From Eucommia ulmoides (taxonomy: Eukaryota > Streptophyta > Magnoliopsida > Garryales > Eucommiaceae): a DNA stretch of 64,000 nt. Where the stretch lies: NCBI GenBank assembly GCA_016647705.1, contig CM028339.1:23909803-23973802 (forward strand). The letters are read 5' to 3'. Below are positions 10,637 to 22,794 of the stretch, piece after piece; position 1 is the first letter of the stretch, and each line of letters opens with the position of its first letter. The position numbers and the translations under genes were made by a program. The notes under the pieces were generated by a model. It saw nothing but the letters and a program-made list of their open reading frames with translations. It ran no database searches and had not been told where the DNA came from.

Positions 10637-12070
10637 CTAGTCAGTCTTCACTTGTTCAGCTACCCAATCTTTCAAGAATTTTTCAGTTACGCGCTCAGGC
10701 TCTAAGACTTTATCTATCAATATTCGTGTCGTAAGACCTCGGGACGTTTCTTCCTTCGTTCCGGTTTTAGGGAGTCTTTTGTATTTCTTCAAGATTACTT
10801 GGATACTCTCAGGTTGGAACTTATGTAACGATTCCACAATCAGGGTTCCTAGGTTTTCCTCCCAACTTTTCTAGATTTTATTATCAATATATCACCATCA
10901 TTTGGTTGAAATAAGACTTTTCCTTTTAACTTATACGTCCTTCAGGTTATGTTCTAGTTAGATGTTAAAACTATTTTTAGCATAGCCTTAGTTTTTTCTT
11001 TAGTGTTTAATGAGTGATAGACATGTCGACTGTTGAAAATTGGAAATAAGGATTGGAGTCAGGCTTTAAGTAGATAATATTATACTTTATAATAGTAGGG
11101 TTATGCCTTAGTCACTTATGGACATCATCTAAACACCAAAATTTTGGACTTGTGGCAAACTAGCAAAAAGCAAAAGGTAGATAGATACCAAAATACGTTA
11201 AAGCTTACTCTACCCCTACCCTGGCTTAGTTCATGATTCCATTGAAGCTTATTGATCCATACTAAACAAGGTCCTTGATGTGATTTAGTAGAGTATGGGA
11301 AACAGGTTAAACTATGGGAAATGTAGTTAGGTTGGTAGGGAGAAAGAAGTGTAATTAGGTTATCTATGAGGTATTAGTGGTATATCTGGGATAGCATAGC
11401 AGGAAGTGGAGTAAAGCTTCTATACTCCTGAGAGGGTCAAGTGTTGGCAAGATGAGGTGTGGGGGTAAAAGCTCGTTATTTGGGATATAACCTTTTTTCA
11501 ACAATGGTTGGGTACAGGTTTCTGCTCGTTGATTGGTTCCTAGGCATAGACTGTCCTAGTTCGTTAGGTTTGACCCAGGTTATTGATTTGGTCCCACATC
11601 TTGGATATCTCTCCCTAGACTAGGTCCTGTGTAGGGATTTCTTTCTCAAGTTGTTGTAGCACTGGTGTTTTAGTTATTCGCTTTATGTAAGAAGCCCAGT
11701 TATTTCCTAAGTCTTTTTCATCATCGGTGCTTCCTTCGTACTCGTCTTCCCACTTGATGGCAGTGTTGTCAACTTGTTTCATCGGCTCGAAACAAGTTAC
11801 CTAATAGGCTGTCTCACAGTTTCCTGAGGCGATCCATTCTTTGTGTGGGGGTTTAGGGTTGTTTCTCCAGGCTCCTAGGTTACTGAAGTTATTCATGGGT
11901 GTTTTTTCTGCTGTAAAGTCTGTAGACTCGTCGTGGTAGGTACTAGGTGGAGATATTGGTTCTTGCTTGATTTTCCTGAGAAGCAGTGTCGGGTTCTTTT
12001 TGCTTGTGAATTTCTTCAAGGCATCTACTATCTCTTGCATTATGTTGTGATGACGCGACGACGATCTCAT
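10637..12070 (-). pseudogene. Degenerate minus-strand coding sequence, gag position of the Tat element
   Basis: Two minus-strand frames with ordinary protein composition stand out from the low-complexity frames around them. The first, 12070-11801, has 89 residues, starts MRSSSRHHNIM, and contains KKFTSKKN and KIKQEPISPP. After its stop the same frame continues for about 60 acidic, charged residues containing DDEKDLGNNWASYIKR. The second, 10837-10637, has 66 residues with many Lys and Glu. They lie downstream of the leader on the minus strand, where gag or an ORF1 would be expected. I recognise no domain and no zinc knuckle. An unrelated old element, including an endogenous pararetrovirus, cannot be excluded. 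Confidence 0.35.
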
Positions 12071-13058
12071 CTTAATGTCTCTTGCATATGAGCTTAGGAT
12101 AGTTGTTCGGCAAAGGGTATTTTCAGATGTTTATTCTGAAGTGGATTTTTTTTTTTTAGATTTTTTTAATTATTTATTTATTTTTGTTTATTTAAAAGAG
12201 AAGGTAAAAGTGATTTTGTTAAGGTATGTTTTAAGTGAATTGTTATTGAGGCAATGGGTATTGTTTGTTTGATGTTTTATGTTTGATGGTTTATTGGGTT
12301 GAGTGAAGTAAGGATTTTTGTTTTTCTTGCAGCATGCTCCATATTCAAATCTTTGCGGACGTCTTCGATGCCGAGCAAGCGAGCAATGTGTGGGATAGAA
12401 CAAGAATTCTTACACGGATTATTATGCCCCTGTTTGTCTTAGACATTTTGTTCTATATACCCAGTACAACAGTAAGGTAAATGATTGTACAAAATTAAAA
12501 AATAAATAAATGACATCTCTCTCCAAAATAAGTGTCCTAAGTAGAACAGGGTTTTGGTTATCCTCTAGCCTAGGCTCACTATATTTGGTTTTGTCTTTTC
12601 TTCTGGTGTATCCTAAATAGAGCTCGGTTCCCAGACCTTCAAACCTCCAACGTCCTCCCCGGGGAACATTCATTTTTGGTTGGTTGTCCAAGCGAGAAGA
12701 GGTTCGTAGACGGATCCTGAGGAATGGAACCCCCGGCCTTGCTTGTACTAACTTCTCTTTCTAACCTAAGGGTTCTTAGGGCTTAGATCGGTGCGATGAA
12801 ACCACCGACAAAAGCCCCTACTTCCTACATCTTTATCCGTAAGAGGGTTAAGGCTTGGGTTTTCATCATGATATGCAATGCAAAGTGAGTGCTCGTGCGT
12901 TGGAGAGATTGTATAGTAATGTAAATGCAAAAATGTAAAGACAGTATTTAAATGCGGTAATGTAAAGACAACAAATGTAAATGTAGTAAATAAAGACAGT
13001 AAATATGTATGTATGCTGATATATACACATGAAATTATATGCTTTGTATTGTTTTGTT
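12071..13058 (-). mobile_element. Probable Tat leader region with short tandem repeats
   Basis: This sits between the coding-like blocks and the SIRE array that splits the element. Between 12900 and 13015 a short unit of the form 'aatgtaaagacagtaaat' is repeated four or five times. Such short tandem repeats are typical of the untranslated leaders of Tat/Ogre elements. A GC-richer stretch at 12590-12850 has no credible reading frame. Confidence 0.45.
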
Positions 13059-14155
13059 ATTATTGTTGATCCTAAGATTTTGATGGACAATTAAATGTTG
13101 ATGTTTTTGGTGGAACTAACGGTTTTATTGAGTGTTTCAGTTTATTAGTTCTGGTGATAAAAATAATCATGAAGATATTGTGGCAATGTTAAAGATGATG
13201 ACAAAGATGATGGAAGATTAAGAGTTTGAAGAAATTGAAGAACCTAGGAAAAACAACTCAAGTTAAATTTTAACTCTTAATGTATCCCGATTAGGATCAC
13301 ACACGACACAAAATATTTTTCAAAATTATGTGTATTTTTATTAGATCCTAATTAGTTAAATTATTTTCTCCTATGTGTAATTGAAAAAGAAATAAATATA
13401 ATTGACTAAAATTGAATTTAAGATTTAGTGGAGCTAACCAAGAAAAGAAATCGATTAAAGGGGCAAAAACGTCGAAGAAATTGAATGAAAATGAATTAAG
13501 GAGAGGTGTTTCAAAAGTGGTCAGTCGATAGGTAAGTTGATATGTGGTTATAAGGTGAACTCTCTGAATCATTCGATCGATAGGTAAGTCGACCTGTACT
13601 TAGAGGATGAACTCTATAAATTGTTCGGTCGACAGGTAGGTCTACCTATGACTAGAAGAGGAACTCTCTGGATCTCTAAGTCGACAGCTAGGTCGACTTG
13701 TGAAACATCCTGAATTGTCTAGTCGACAGATGAAGTATGGGTGATTGACTGACAGGTGAAGGATTTTTGGCTTGGTTACATCCTGAATTGGGCGGTCGAC
13801 AGATGGGCCTTAGTCGACCGACAGATGGAGCTGTTTCAGGATTTATAGAATTTTGGATTTCATTCAAAAAGTAGCTATTACTAGCCATTTTGTGGTTAAG
13901 ATATGCAAGATATCTTAGGAATCTGATATGTTTTGAGCAATTTAATTAATATTTAATTATCCCTATAGATATGGTTTAAGTAGTTTTGATATTTCTCAAT
14001 TTGGTTCATGAAATTGTTTTAATCTTATCTAATTGAGTTCGAGTAAAAGTTTGAGGGACTTAATTGAATATGTTAAGAGATATTTAAAGTGAATCATACC
14101 AGGAATGAATCATTATGATATAGAGGATCTAGTGGTGTAATTTAATGTCATGATT

Positions 14156-17004
14156 CACTACAAGAAAAATAGGATTCAGCTACGAATTGTTTTGGCGATA
14201 ACACAATAATCATCGCCAAATATGTTTATTGGCTACAAAAATGAACAATCGTAGCCAAATGTGACCTCCTTTGGTGACGAAGTGCAATTTTGTAGCCATA
14301 GGTTGTTAATAGGCAACGAAATTTTGGAATTCGTCGCTATTGGTCCGATCAATTCTTAGCGCCAAACAAAAAGAAAGGGAAATTTTTCCCACTAGCGTAT
14401 TAGCGACAAAAATATTTCGTTGCCAATTTAGCACGAGATATATTTTTATTTGGCGACGAACCACTTTCGTCGCGATTAATTACCCTCTACTATATCTGCA
14501 ACGAAAGTGGTTCATCGCCAAAGTGGTTGCCTATATATGATATTGGGCTACGAATGACTTTAGTCGCCAATTGTTTTCCCTCCCCCACCATGATTTTGGC
14601 GCCCACTTTCCTGCTATTACATTGGCTGGAAAAAAAAAAAAAAAAAAAAAATCTCTTTTTGTCTAGATTTTCCCCACGCTCTCCTCATACCCACCCCTGA
14701 ACCCTTTAGTTTATTCATCCCTCTCTCTCTTTCTCTCATCCCTCCACCGCCTAGCCAACTCTTTAATCGACGACCTGGAACCAAATACATAGATTGCACA
14801 ATAAGTTTTTGAATTTGTCACAAATGTGTATGGTTTGAGTTGGCGCCAATAAAATTAAATTAGTAATGAAAAAATATCATTTAAATATAATATACAAGAA
14901 CTAAAATTAGTGTCCTAAAAATAAAAATTGAATTAAATATATAATATTGTATTTTATTATAATTCAACTACAATCTTAAAGAAAATAATGAAAAAAAAGA
15001 AAAAACAAATTTTAAAGGAAATAATGAAATAAAATAAAAAACATAATATATATTTTTTTAATCCAAATGTTTTCAGAATAGCACAAAACCTAATGTTTGT
15101 TAACAAAAAAATTTCCCGCTCTTCAAAATTTTGTTCCCCACCTTAGTAGAAAACAAAACCTAAGTCATTTGACACAACCTAAGCCCAAACACATTTGCTT
15201 AGAGAGAGAGAGTTCCAAGCCGCCATCCAAAATCTCCCCGTTGGTCGCCGAAACTGATGCGATTTCTTTGAGGATTTTGAGCACGGATCATAATTTTTTC
15301 ACTATCAACTTCGATCTAAGTTTTCACAACCAAATCTTTCAAATCGAAGAGGGGATCGCTTTTGTGCCGTTCGCCGTTGTTACATCGTGCGCCATTCGCC
15401 ATCATTATGCCGACGGATTTTGAGATCGAAGTTGCGGATGAAAGGTTTGATTTTATGCTCAAATCTATTTTGTTTCGATCTTGACTTATGTTTGGGTTTG
15501 TTCGCTGCCTTCCTCTCTATTCAGATCTATGATTCTGCCCTTAACGTTAGTTGCGTTTTTTTATCTTCAGATCTTCAACGATTTGAATCGAAATGATTTG
15601 AGTTGAAGCGATTTAGGATGTTGTGTCTCGTTCTCATCCTGTGATTTTGTTTCGATTTTGATCTTCGTTGTGATTTATTCTTTTAAAAATTTGTTCATTT
15701 AATTGTTAATTTCTATTGGAATTTTGGGAAGTTGTTTCCTTTGCTAACTAAAGCTAGTTCTAATGCCAAGAAGCGTCTTCATCGTGTTTGGAAGAATGAA
15801 GTTGTGTTGAGGGCATGTTCCGAGGCACCTCCTTCAAAAACTTCGTCAACTGGTGCTAAAGAAATTGGTGTCCAAGACAGCTAAGGTTAACCAAAAAGAT
15901 TGAGGCTGCTAAAGATGCGTGAAGAGAATAATCTCTTATACTTGATCAGGTTACTCTATCCTGTATCTTTTTCAAATTTATAGTTTTGATGTGGATTTAG
16001 AACATTTTATTTCCTAGAATTACTATATAGTTGTTGTTCAAATAAAAAAAAAAAAACAGAAAAAAAAAAGGGTGATGTATTTGTGTACTGTTGTTTGTTT
16101 TCAATTTTTTATATCTTCTCCTGAAATCTTTGGCTGACTGGGAACATGAATTATCCTTGTTCTCTGTTTTTGCTGCTGTTCTCTATTTCTGTTTCTGTGT
16201 TTTGTTTTTTGTTTCTCTGTTTGTGTTCACAGATTCATGTTTCGGGCTCAAGGTCATTCAATACAACATTTCGAAAAATAGTATGCCTATTATTGTAATT
16301 CAATTTATACCTTGATGGTCAATTATTGTATGTAATATAGATGAAAATTCAATAATTGTAGGCTCGAGGTAGGATTGATCTACATCGGATCACACATCAG
16401 AGGGCAAATGGGCAATAGATATCGCTTATCATCTATAGCTTGTTTCTTAGTTATTTTGTAATGATGTTTCGTAAGATATTTTGTTTTTTTGGTCATATTA
16501 ATGTTTAAGAATATTGGTATATTTTGACTATTTGATTTTTAATGCAATTGTACAGTTTTTGTTACTTTTTGTTGATTGGTTAATGACTATAAAATTGACA
16601 TTCATAGTTTTAAGTAGAGTAATTTACTAGAAATTTTATTTTTGTAACCAATGTATTTCTTGGAAAAAATTATTTTTTGGCTACAAAAATAATTTCGTCA
16701 CCAAAAGAATTTCCGCCATTTTAGTTATTTTTTGGCAACGAAAAGTTTCGTCGCCAAAAAATTATCCCTATGATTTTTAATTACTCTTTGGCTACAAAAT
16801 GAATTTATTAGTTACGAAATGATTTGTCGCGAAATAGTAGTCTTGCGCGACGAACTAACAATTTGTTGCCAAAAACCTTCTGCTACGGCACATAGGCTAC
16901 AAAAGTGGAACATTAATTTTTTCGTCGCTAAAACGTTTTCGCTACAAAATTAGGACTTTAGCTACAAATTTTTTTTGTAGCCAAAATCTATTTTTCTTGT
17001 AGTG
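14156..17004. mobile_element. 2.85-kb CACTA (En/Spm) transposon in LTR1
   Basis: The element starts CACTACAAGAAAAAT and ends ATTTTTCTTGTAGTG, with a 3-bp ATT target duplication (14153-14155 and 17005-17007). LTR2 and LTR3 read through the same site, ending '...catgatttatgg' without the insert. Both ends carry many subterminal copies of TTTGGCGACGAA or its complement TTCGTCGCCAAA, at about 14180-14610 and 16670-16980. These are the usual CACTA transposase-binding arrays. No transposase is recognisable, so the element is non-autonomous. Confidence 0.95.
15090..16440 (+). pseudogene. Gene-like interior of the CACTA element, possibly captured, unidentified
   Basis: This part is less AT-rich than the flanks and reads like a plant 5' UTR with first exons. 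An AGAGAGAG run and a 108-codon frame with start at 15097 are followed by intron-like T-rich DNA. About 15755-15880 then gives an ordinary-looking peptide with KKRLHRVWKNEVVLRAC, ending at a stop. I do not recognise the family. It could be a host gene fragment taken up by the transposon or a relic of the transposon's own gene. Confidence 0.35.
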
Positions 17005-18251
17005 ATTTATGGGAACTAGCCGTTAAAGGGCTAGTATTATTCCCTTATTAATAGACCAGTGTTTTTCACTTTTATAGTAGATCAGATATCAATAGAGTCT
17101 GAATTTATTCTAAGCTATTTAGTTCTCGTGTTTTCTAAGAATTATCATACTGAGAGTTTGTGAGAGCTTTCTTGAGAATCATTCTTTGGAGAATATTTGT
17201 TCGATCATCGATTTGAAATTGCATTACTAATCATTATTCTTTTGGTGGAATCTTGGTGACATCTTTCCAAATTACTTACTGTTAATTGTTACTTGATTCT
17301 ATTATTTATTATTTGGAATTTGATCTTTGAAATTGTTTTCTGGATTTTTTATTCAAAATTATTTTTGAAACAATTTCTTGAGAAAATCTGATTACGTGAT
17401 TACCTGTTTGTTACCCATCTTTATTTATCAGATTTTGAAATTCTCATTTTTCTATTACTAGTGTCAGGACATTAATTGAGTTTGAATTTATCTAGGGTGG
17501 TAGAAGCTCCGAGTGGAAAAATCACTTATCAATTGTTCGTAATTGGTAAGTTGAGTGTCGGATTAGATACTACGGGGAGTGTCTTATCAAGGGTAACTGA
17601 TTTCAATCTCTTCCAGTAAAGAGACTGAGGTTTTGATATTTGCCTAAGGTATAAAAAGATTAGGTGTTAATTCTTCCTTGATTGAATTTGTGAGTGAATT
17701 GTAAAAGTTTCACCCTTACTAGGGAAAATGATACTTAGAGTGATTGTGAGGTTTGGATTCTTGAGCCTAAGGTATAAAAAGAATTAGGTCGTGATTCTCC
17801 CTGTAATAGAATTAGGTTAATCTTTAGCCCGTAAAAAGATAGGTTATTTTTTAGCTTGGAAAAAAAAAAGAGGTTATTCCTGAGCCTGGGAAAAAGAATT
17901 GTAAACGTTGATTCTGACCCTGTGAAAAAAATCTTTGTGTAAATATTTGGTTCCTACCTATTTAAAGGAATCTTAGTAATAACTGGGTACGAATCTCTGT
18001 GGGACACGGAGAACTGGATTAGCTAAGAGTAGTTGGTGAACCAGGATATATCGTGGTATGTTGCTTTATTTACTTTACTTATATATTGTTGTTTGGTGTG
18101 CACCTAGTTGATAACACATATCTGATGCTATAAAAGATAATAATTAATTTTAGGATAAAATTAATTGTTTAATTTTTGAAGTGTTATATTCTGATAATTT
18201 TTTAATACTACCCAATTCACCCCCTCTTGGATAGCTCACTAGGCTAACAAT

Positions 18252-18262
18252 TGGCATCAAAG
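18252..18262 (+). promoter_or_regulatory. Primer-binding site after LTR1
   Basis: TGGCATCAAAG, two bases after the LTR end, resembles TGGTATCAGAG, the initiator-tRNA-Met site of Ty1/copia elements. It has two changes relative to that word. Confidence 0.7.
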
Positions 18263-18314
18263 TTGGTTTAGCTCGATACACTTAGCTAACAAAGATCACA
18301 TGGCACACATAATA

Positions 18315-19280
18315 GGAACACTAGCTGAGGGGTAGTCTATACATCGACCACCGTTGTTTGTAGGTGAAAATTATTCGTTCTCAAAAGACAGAATAATACC
18401 CTTCCTTTAGGCTACAAATTGTGATGTGTGGTTAACAATCGAGGATGATCTGTTTATTCTAATGGAAAATGGAGTCGAGAAGAAGAAAGAGCAGCTAACT
18501 GCTTCTAATAAGCATAAACTTTCTATGAACTCTCAAGCTATTAATATTTTATTTTCTTCTTTAGATGCTAATGAATACTCGAGAATTTTAGGTTGTAAAT
18601 TACCAAAGGAGATGTGAGACAAGCTACAAGTTACCCACAAAGGGACAAGTCAAGTGAAACAATCGAAAATCAACGCTCTTAGGAGGAAATTTAAATTGTT
18701 CAGAATGGAAGAAACTGAGTCAATTCAAGAGATGTACACTCGATTCAACATCATTTGCAATCACTTGAGTCCACTTGGAAAGCCATACTCCATGGAGGAT
18801 ATAGTTCAAAAGGTCCTAAGATCTTTAACAAAAATATGGGAGCCGAAGGTGACTGCAATTGAGGAAGCTAAGGATATTGCAAAATACGAAATTGATGACC
18901 TCATCGACAACTTGATGACGTATGAAATGGTGATTCGAGGATATGAAAAGACACTGTAAATAGTGAAAAGAAATCTTTGGCACTAAAGGCTCAGAAAACT
19001 GAAGAAAAGGATGACAGTGATAATGTAAGTCTTGACAGTGAGTAAGAGAAAGATGTGGCACTTCTCATGAAGAATTTTAGAAAAATAACTTAGAGTGAAG
19101 AAAGACAAAAAAAAAAAAAAAATAGAAGAAGAAAAAAGTGAAGAAGAGTACGAAAAAGTCAACAAAAGTCAAATGGGATGACTTGGAGTCGAGTAGCTCA
19201 GAACAATTGAGCAGTAATGACTCGTCTATACTTGCTTTGATTGCCACTGAATTTGAGATACCAAAATGTTCGAGTTTTTG
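18315..19280 (+). pseudogene. Gag pseudogene of SIRE-type unit 1
   Basis: Gag forms the virus-like particle of a retrotransposon. The frame shows the copia gag opening RPPLFVGENYSFSKDR, then the helical core up to TRFNIICNHLSPLGKPYS and beyond. It is broken by TAG at 18333-18335, TGA at 18615-18617, and a one-base loss near 18945 relative to unit 2. About 105 bases containing the CCHC zinc knuckle are missing near 19095. The Lys-rich tail and acidic Ser-rich end (SSSEQ-like) remain. The first two stops fall at the same codons as stops in unit 2. Confidence 0.85.
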
Positions 19281-19398
19281 CCCTTTAGATTTTGATGAAT
19301 TATTTGATATTTGTTAACAACTTTCGCATGATTATAAAATTCAGTGTTCAAAAATTAATACATTTCAAAGTACAATTAATACATTAAACAAGGAAGTA

Positions 19399-19734
19399 AT
19401 GGATTATAAATCTAAAAACGTTGAATTAAAATCCAAGATGTCAGATTTACATTCAATAGTTCTCAAATTCACCAGCGGTGAGAATAATTTGAAAATACTT
19501 TTGGGAAGTTCACGTGGTATCTTTGATAAAGCCTGTATTGGATTTCAGAAAAATCTTAAGCAAAAACGTTGTCATAAATTCTTTTCTAAAACCAAGGATC
19601 TTATTAGATGTTTTAAATGTAATGTTGTGGGGCATACTATTCGTAATTTGTTTTTAAGAATATCTAATTGCAGGCAAGTGTGGGTTCCTAAGGGAACTAA
19701 AATTGTCCCTACTAACAAGATCGGACCCACTTAG
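19399..19734 (+). pseudogene. Gag-pol junction with second zinc-knuckle remnant, unit 1
   Basis: The 111-codon frame begins with a coiled-coil-like segment, continues to CFKCNVVGHTIRNLF and ends in WVPKGTKIVPTNKIGPT. This is the C-x2-C-GH block and VPKG stretch found before the protease in SIRE-type elements. The last zinc ligand is lost: Leu stands where unit 2 has Cys. Confidence 0.7.
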
Positions 19735-19808
19735 ATTGGTTACCACTTAAGAACTCTTTGAGGTGCTTCTTACAGGTTATCAAATAAACATCTATTTGCA
19801 AGAGCAAA

Positions 19809-19994
19809 TTGGTCCATGGAAGTGGCTGTTCTCAACACGTGACAGGAAATAAAGTAAAAATTTACGCTATAACACCTAAAGATGAAAGTCATGTGATTTC
19901 TGGAGACCATACCATGAGTAAGAAAGTAAGTTTAAATGAGTTGGTAAGAATTTCTAAGACCTGTGTTGGTTTAAATATTTTCTTGTTCTCTTAG
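19809..19994 (+). pseudogene. Truncated start of pol (protease), unit 1
   Basis: The frame contains SGCSQHVTG, matching the aspartic-protease D-S-G-C-S-x-H-x-T-G start of copia pol, although the catalytic Asp has become Gly. It continues for about 50 residues and stops. Integrase, reverse transcriptase and RNase H are all missing. Confidence 0.65.
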
Positions 19995-20099
19995 AATTTT
20001 TGCATGTTTATCAGAAAATCTTACATACATAGTTTTTTCTCCTTAGAATGAATTAGATTGTTTACACTTATATTGTGGGAGATTGCATGCTAAGAATTG

Positions 20100-20389
20100 A
20101 TGTTTTCGGTTCCCCTTCCCAATTTTTTTTCTTTTGAGATAACAAAGGGGGAGAATTAGTTGATGTTTTAATAAATGTCTCAAGGGGCAGCTTGAATTAT
20201 GTTGTTGAATATCTGAAGGGGGAGTTTATTATATGTTGAAATTTGTTCTTTGTTGAAATCTTATGATAATCTTCATTACTTTACTTTAATGAGTTAAAGA
20301 ACCCGTCCTCGAATTTAGGGAGAGTGTGGTTACATTATTATTTTGAAGAAAACATCAAAAATAATTGTCATCATAAAAAATAGGGAGAT
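20100..20389 (+). promoter_or_regulatory. Polypurine tracts before LTR2
   Basis: Words such as AAAGGGGGAGAATTAG (near 20145), AAGGGGGAG (near 20217) and AAATAGGGAGAT (immediately before 20390) lie between the pol remnant and LTR2. SIRE-type elements characteristically carry several such tracts. The one touching the LTR would prime plus-strand synthesis. Confidence 0.6.
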
Positions 20390-22727
20390 TGTTGATCTTA
20401 AGATTTTGTTGGACAATTAAATATTGATGTTTTTTGTGGAACTAACGATTTTATTGAGTGTTTCAGTTTATTAGTTCCAGTGATGAAAATTATTATGAAG
20501 ATATTGTGGCAATGCTAAAGATGATGACAAAGATGATGGAAGATTAACAGTTTGAAGAAATTGAATAACCTAGGGAAAACAACTCAAGTTAAATTTTAAC
20601 TCTTAATGTATCCCGGTTAGGATCGCACACGACACAAAATATTTTTCAAAATTATGTGTGTTTTTATAAGATCCTAATTAGTTAAATTATTTGCTCCTAT
20701 GTGTAATTGAAAAAGAAATATATATAATTGACTAAAATTGAATTTAAGATTTAGTGAAGCTAACCGAGAAAATAAATCGATTAAAGGGGCAAAAACGTTG
20801 AAGAAATTGAATGAAAATGAATTAAGGAGAGGTGTTCCAAAAGTGGTCGGTCCATAGGTGAGTCGACCTGTGGTTATAAGGTGAACTCTCTAGATCATTC
20901 AGTCGATAGGTAAGTCGACCTGTGCTTAGCGGATGAAGTCTATAAATTGTTCGGTCAACAGGAAGGTCTACCTATGACCAGAAGATGAACTCTCTGGATC
21001 TCTAAGTCAACAGATAGGTCGACTTGTGAAATATCTTGAATCGTCTGGTCGACAGATGAAGTTTGGGCGGTCAACTGATAGGCGAAGGATTTTTGGCTTA
21101 GTTATATCCTGAATTGGGCGGTCGACATATGGGCCTTAGTCGGCCGACAGATGGAGCTATTTCAGGATTTATAGAATTTTGGATTTTATTCAAAAAGTAG
21201 CTGTTTCTAGCCGTTTTGTGGTTAAGATATGCGAGATATGTTATGAATCTGATATATTTTGAGTAATTTAATTAATATTTAATTATCCATATAGATATGG
21301 TTCAAGTAGTTTTGATATTTCTCAATTTGGTACATTAAATTGTTTCAATCTTATCTAATTAAGTTTGAGTAAAAGTTTGAGAGACTTAGTTTAATATTTT
21401 AAGAGATATTTCCACTGAATCAAAGCAGGAATGAATCATTTTGATATAGATGGTCTATTGGTGTAATTAAATGTCATGATTTATGGAAACTAACCGTTGG
21501 ATGACTTGTTTTATTCCCTTATTAATAGACCTGCTTTTTTCACCTCTATAGTGGATTAGATATTAATATAATCTGAATTTATTCTGAGCTATTTAGTTTT
21601 TGTGCTTTTTAAGAGTTATCATACTGAGTGTTTGTGGGATCTTTCTTGAAAATCATTGTTTGGAGATTATTTGTTCAATCATCGATTTGAAGTCGCATTA
21701 CTAATCATTATTCTTTCGATGGAATCTTGGTGAGATCTTTCCAATTTACTTACTATTAATTATTGCTTGATTCTATTATTTATTATTTGGAATGTTATTT
21801 TTGAAATTGTTTTCTGGATTTTTTATTGAAAATTATTTTTGAAACAATTTCTTGAGAAAATATGATTACGTGCTTAACTGCTTGCTACCCATCTTTATTT
21901 ATCTGATTTTGAAATTCTAACTTTTCTATCACTAGTATCGGGACATTAGTTGAGTTTGAATTTATCGGGGGTGGTATAAGTTCCGAGTGGGAAAATCACT
22001 TATCAGTTGTTTGTAATTGGTGAGTTGAGTGTTAGATTAGATACTATTGGGAGTGTCTAATCAGGGGTAGCTGGTTTCAATCTTTTCCAGTAAAGTGATT
22101 GAGGTTTTGATATTTACCTAAGGTATTAAAAGATTAGGTGTTAATTTTCCTTGATTGAATTTGTGAGTAAATTGTAAAGGTTTCATCCTTACTTGGGAAA
22201 AGAATACTTAGAGTGATTGTGAGGTTTTGATTCTTAAGCCAAAGGTATAAAAAGAATTAGGTCGTGATTCTCCCACTAATAGAATTTGGTTAATCTTTAG
22301 CGTGTAAAAAGATAGGATATTCTTGAGCCTGGGAAAACAAAAAGAGAGGTTATTCCTGAGCTTGGGAAAAAGAATTGTAAACGTTGATTTTGACCATGTG
22401 AAATGAATCTATGTGTAAATATTTGGTTCCTACCTGTTTAAAGGAATCTTAGTGATTAGTGGGTGCGAATCTCCGTGGGACTCGGAGAACTGGATTAGCC
22501 AAGAGTAGCTTGGTGAACCAGGATATATCGTGGTGTGTTGCTTTATTTACTTTACTTATATATTGTTATTTGGTGTGCACCTAGTTGATAACATATATCC
22601 GATGCTATAAAAGATAATAATTAATTTTAGAATAAAATTAATTGTTTAATTTTTGAAGTGTTATATTTTGATAATTTTTTAATACTACCCAATTCGCCCC
22701 CTTCTTGGATAGCTTACTGGGCTAACA
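20390..22727 (+). mobile_element. LTR2 of the SIRE-type array
   Basis: This 2338-bp LTR runs from TGTTGATC to GGGCTAACA and serves both as 3' LTR of unit 1 and 5' LTR of unit 2. It has no CACTA insert; the empty site is near 21480. The GTCGAC-rich repeats are at 20850-21150. Confidence 0.9.
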
Positions 22728-22729
22728 AT

Positions 22730-22740
22730 TGGTATCAGAG
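22730..22740 (+). promoter_or_regulatory. Primer-binding site after LTR2
   Basis: TGGTATCAGAG is an exact match to the initiator-tRNA-Met primer-binding word of Ty1/copia elements and lies two bases after the LTR end. Confidence 0.9.
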
Positions 22741-22794
22741 TTGGTTTAGCTCGACACACTTAGTTAACAAAGATCACACGACGCACATAAGATG

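Larger units (their letters stand above)
13064..18249 (+). mobile_element. LTR1 of the SIRE-type array (with nested CACTA)
   Basis: The LTR runs from TGTTGATCC at 13064 to GGCTAACA at 18249. Without the CACTA element and its duplicated ATT it is about 2.33 kb, the same as LTR2 and LTR3. At 13510-13830 GTCGAC-containing words recur roughly every 50 bases. A primer-binding-like TGGCATCAAAG follows at 18252. Confidence 0.85.

Noticed and set aside
10637-12070. Endogenous pararetrovirus
   Set aside because: No reverse transcriptase, movement-protein or coat zinc-finger motif was seen; the position inside a Tat element is a sufficient explanation, so it was left unassigned.
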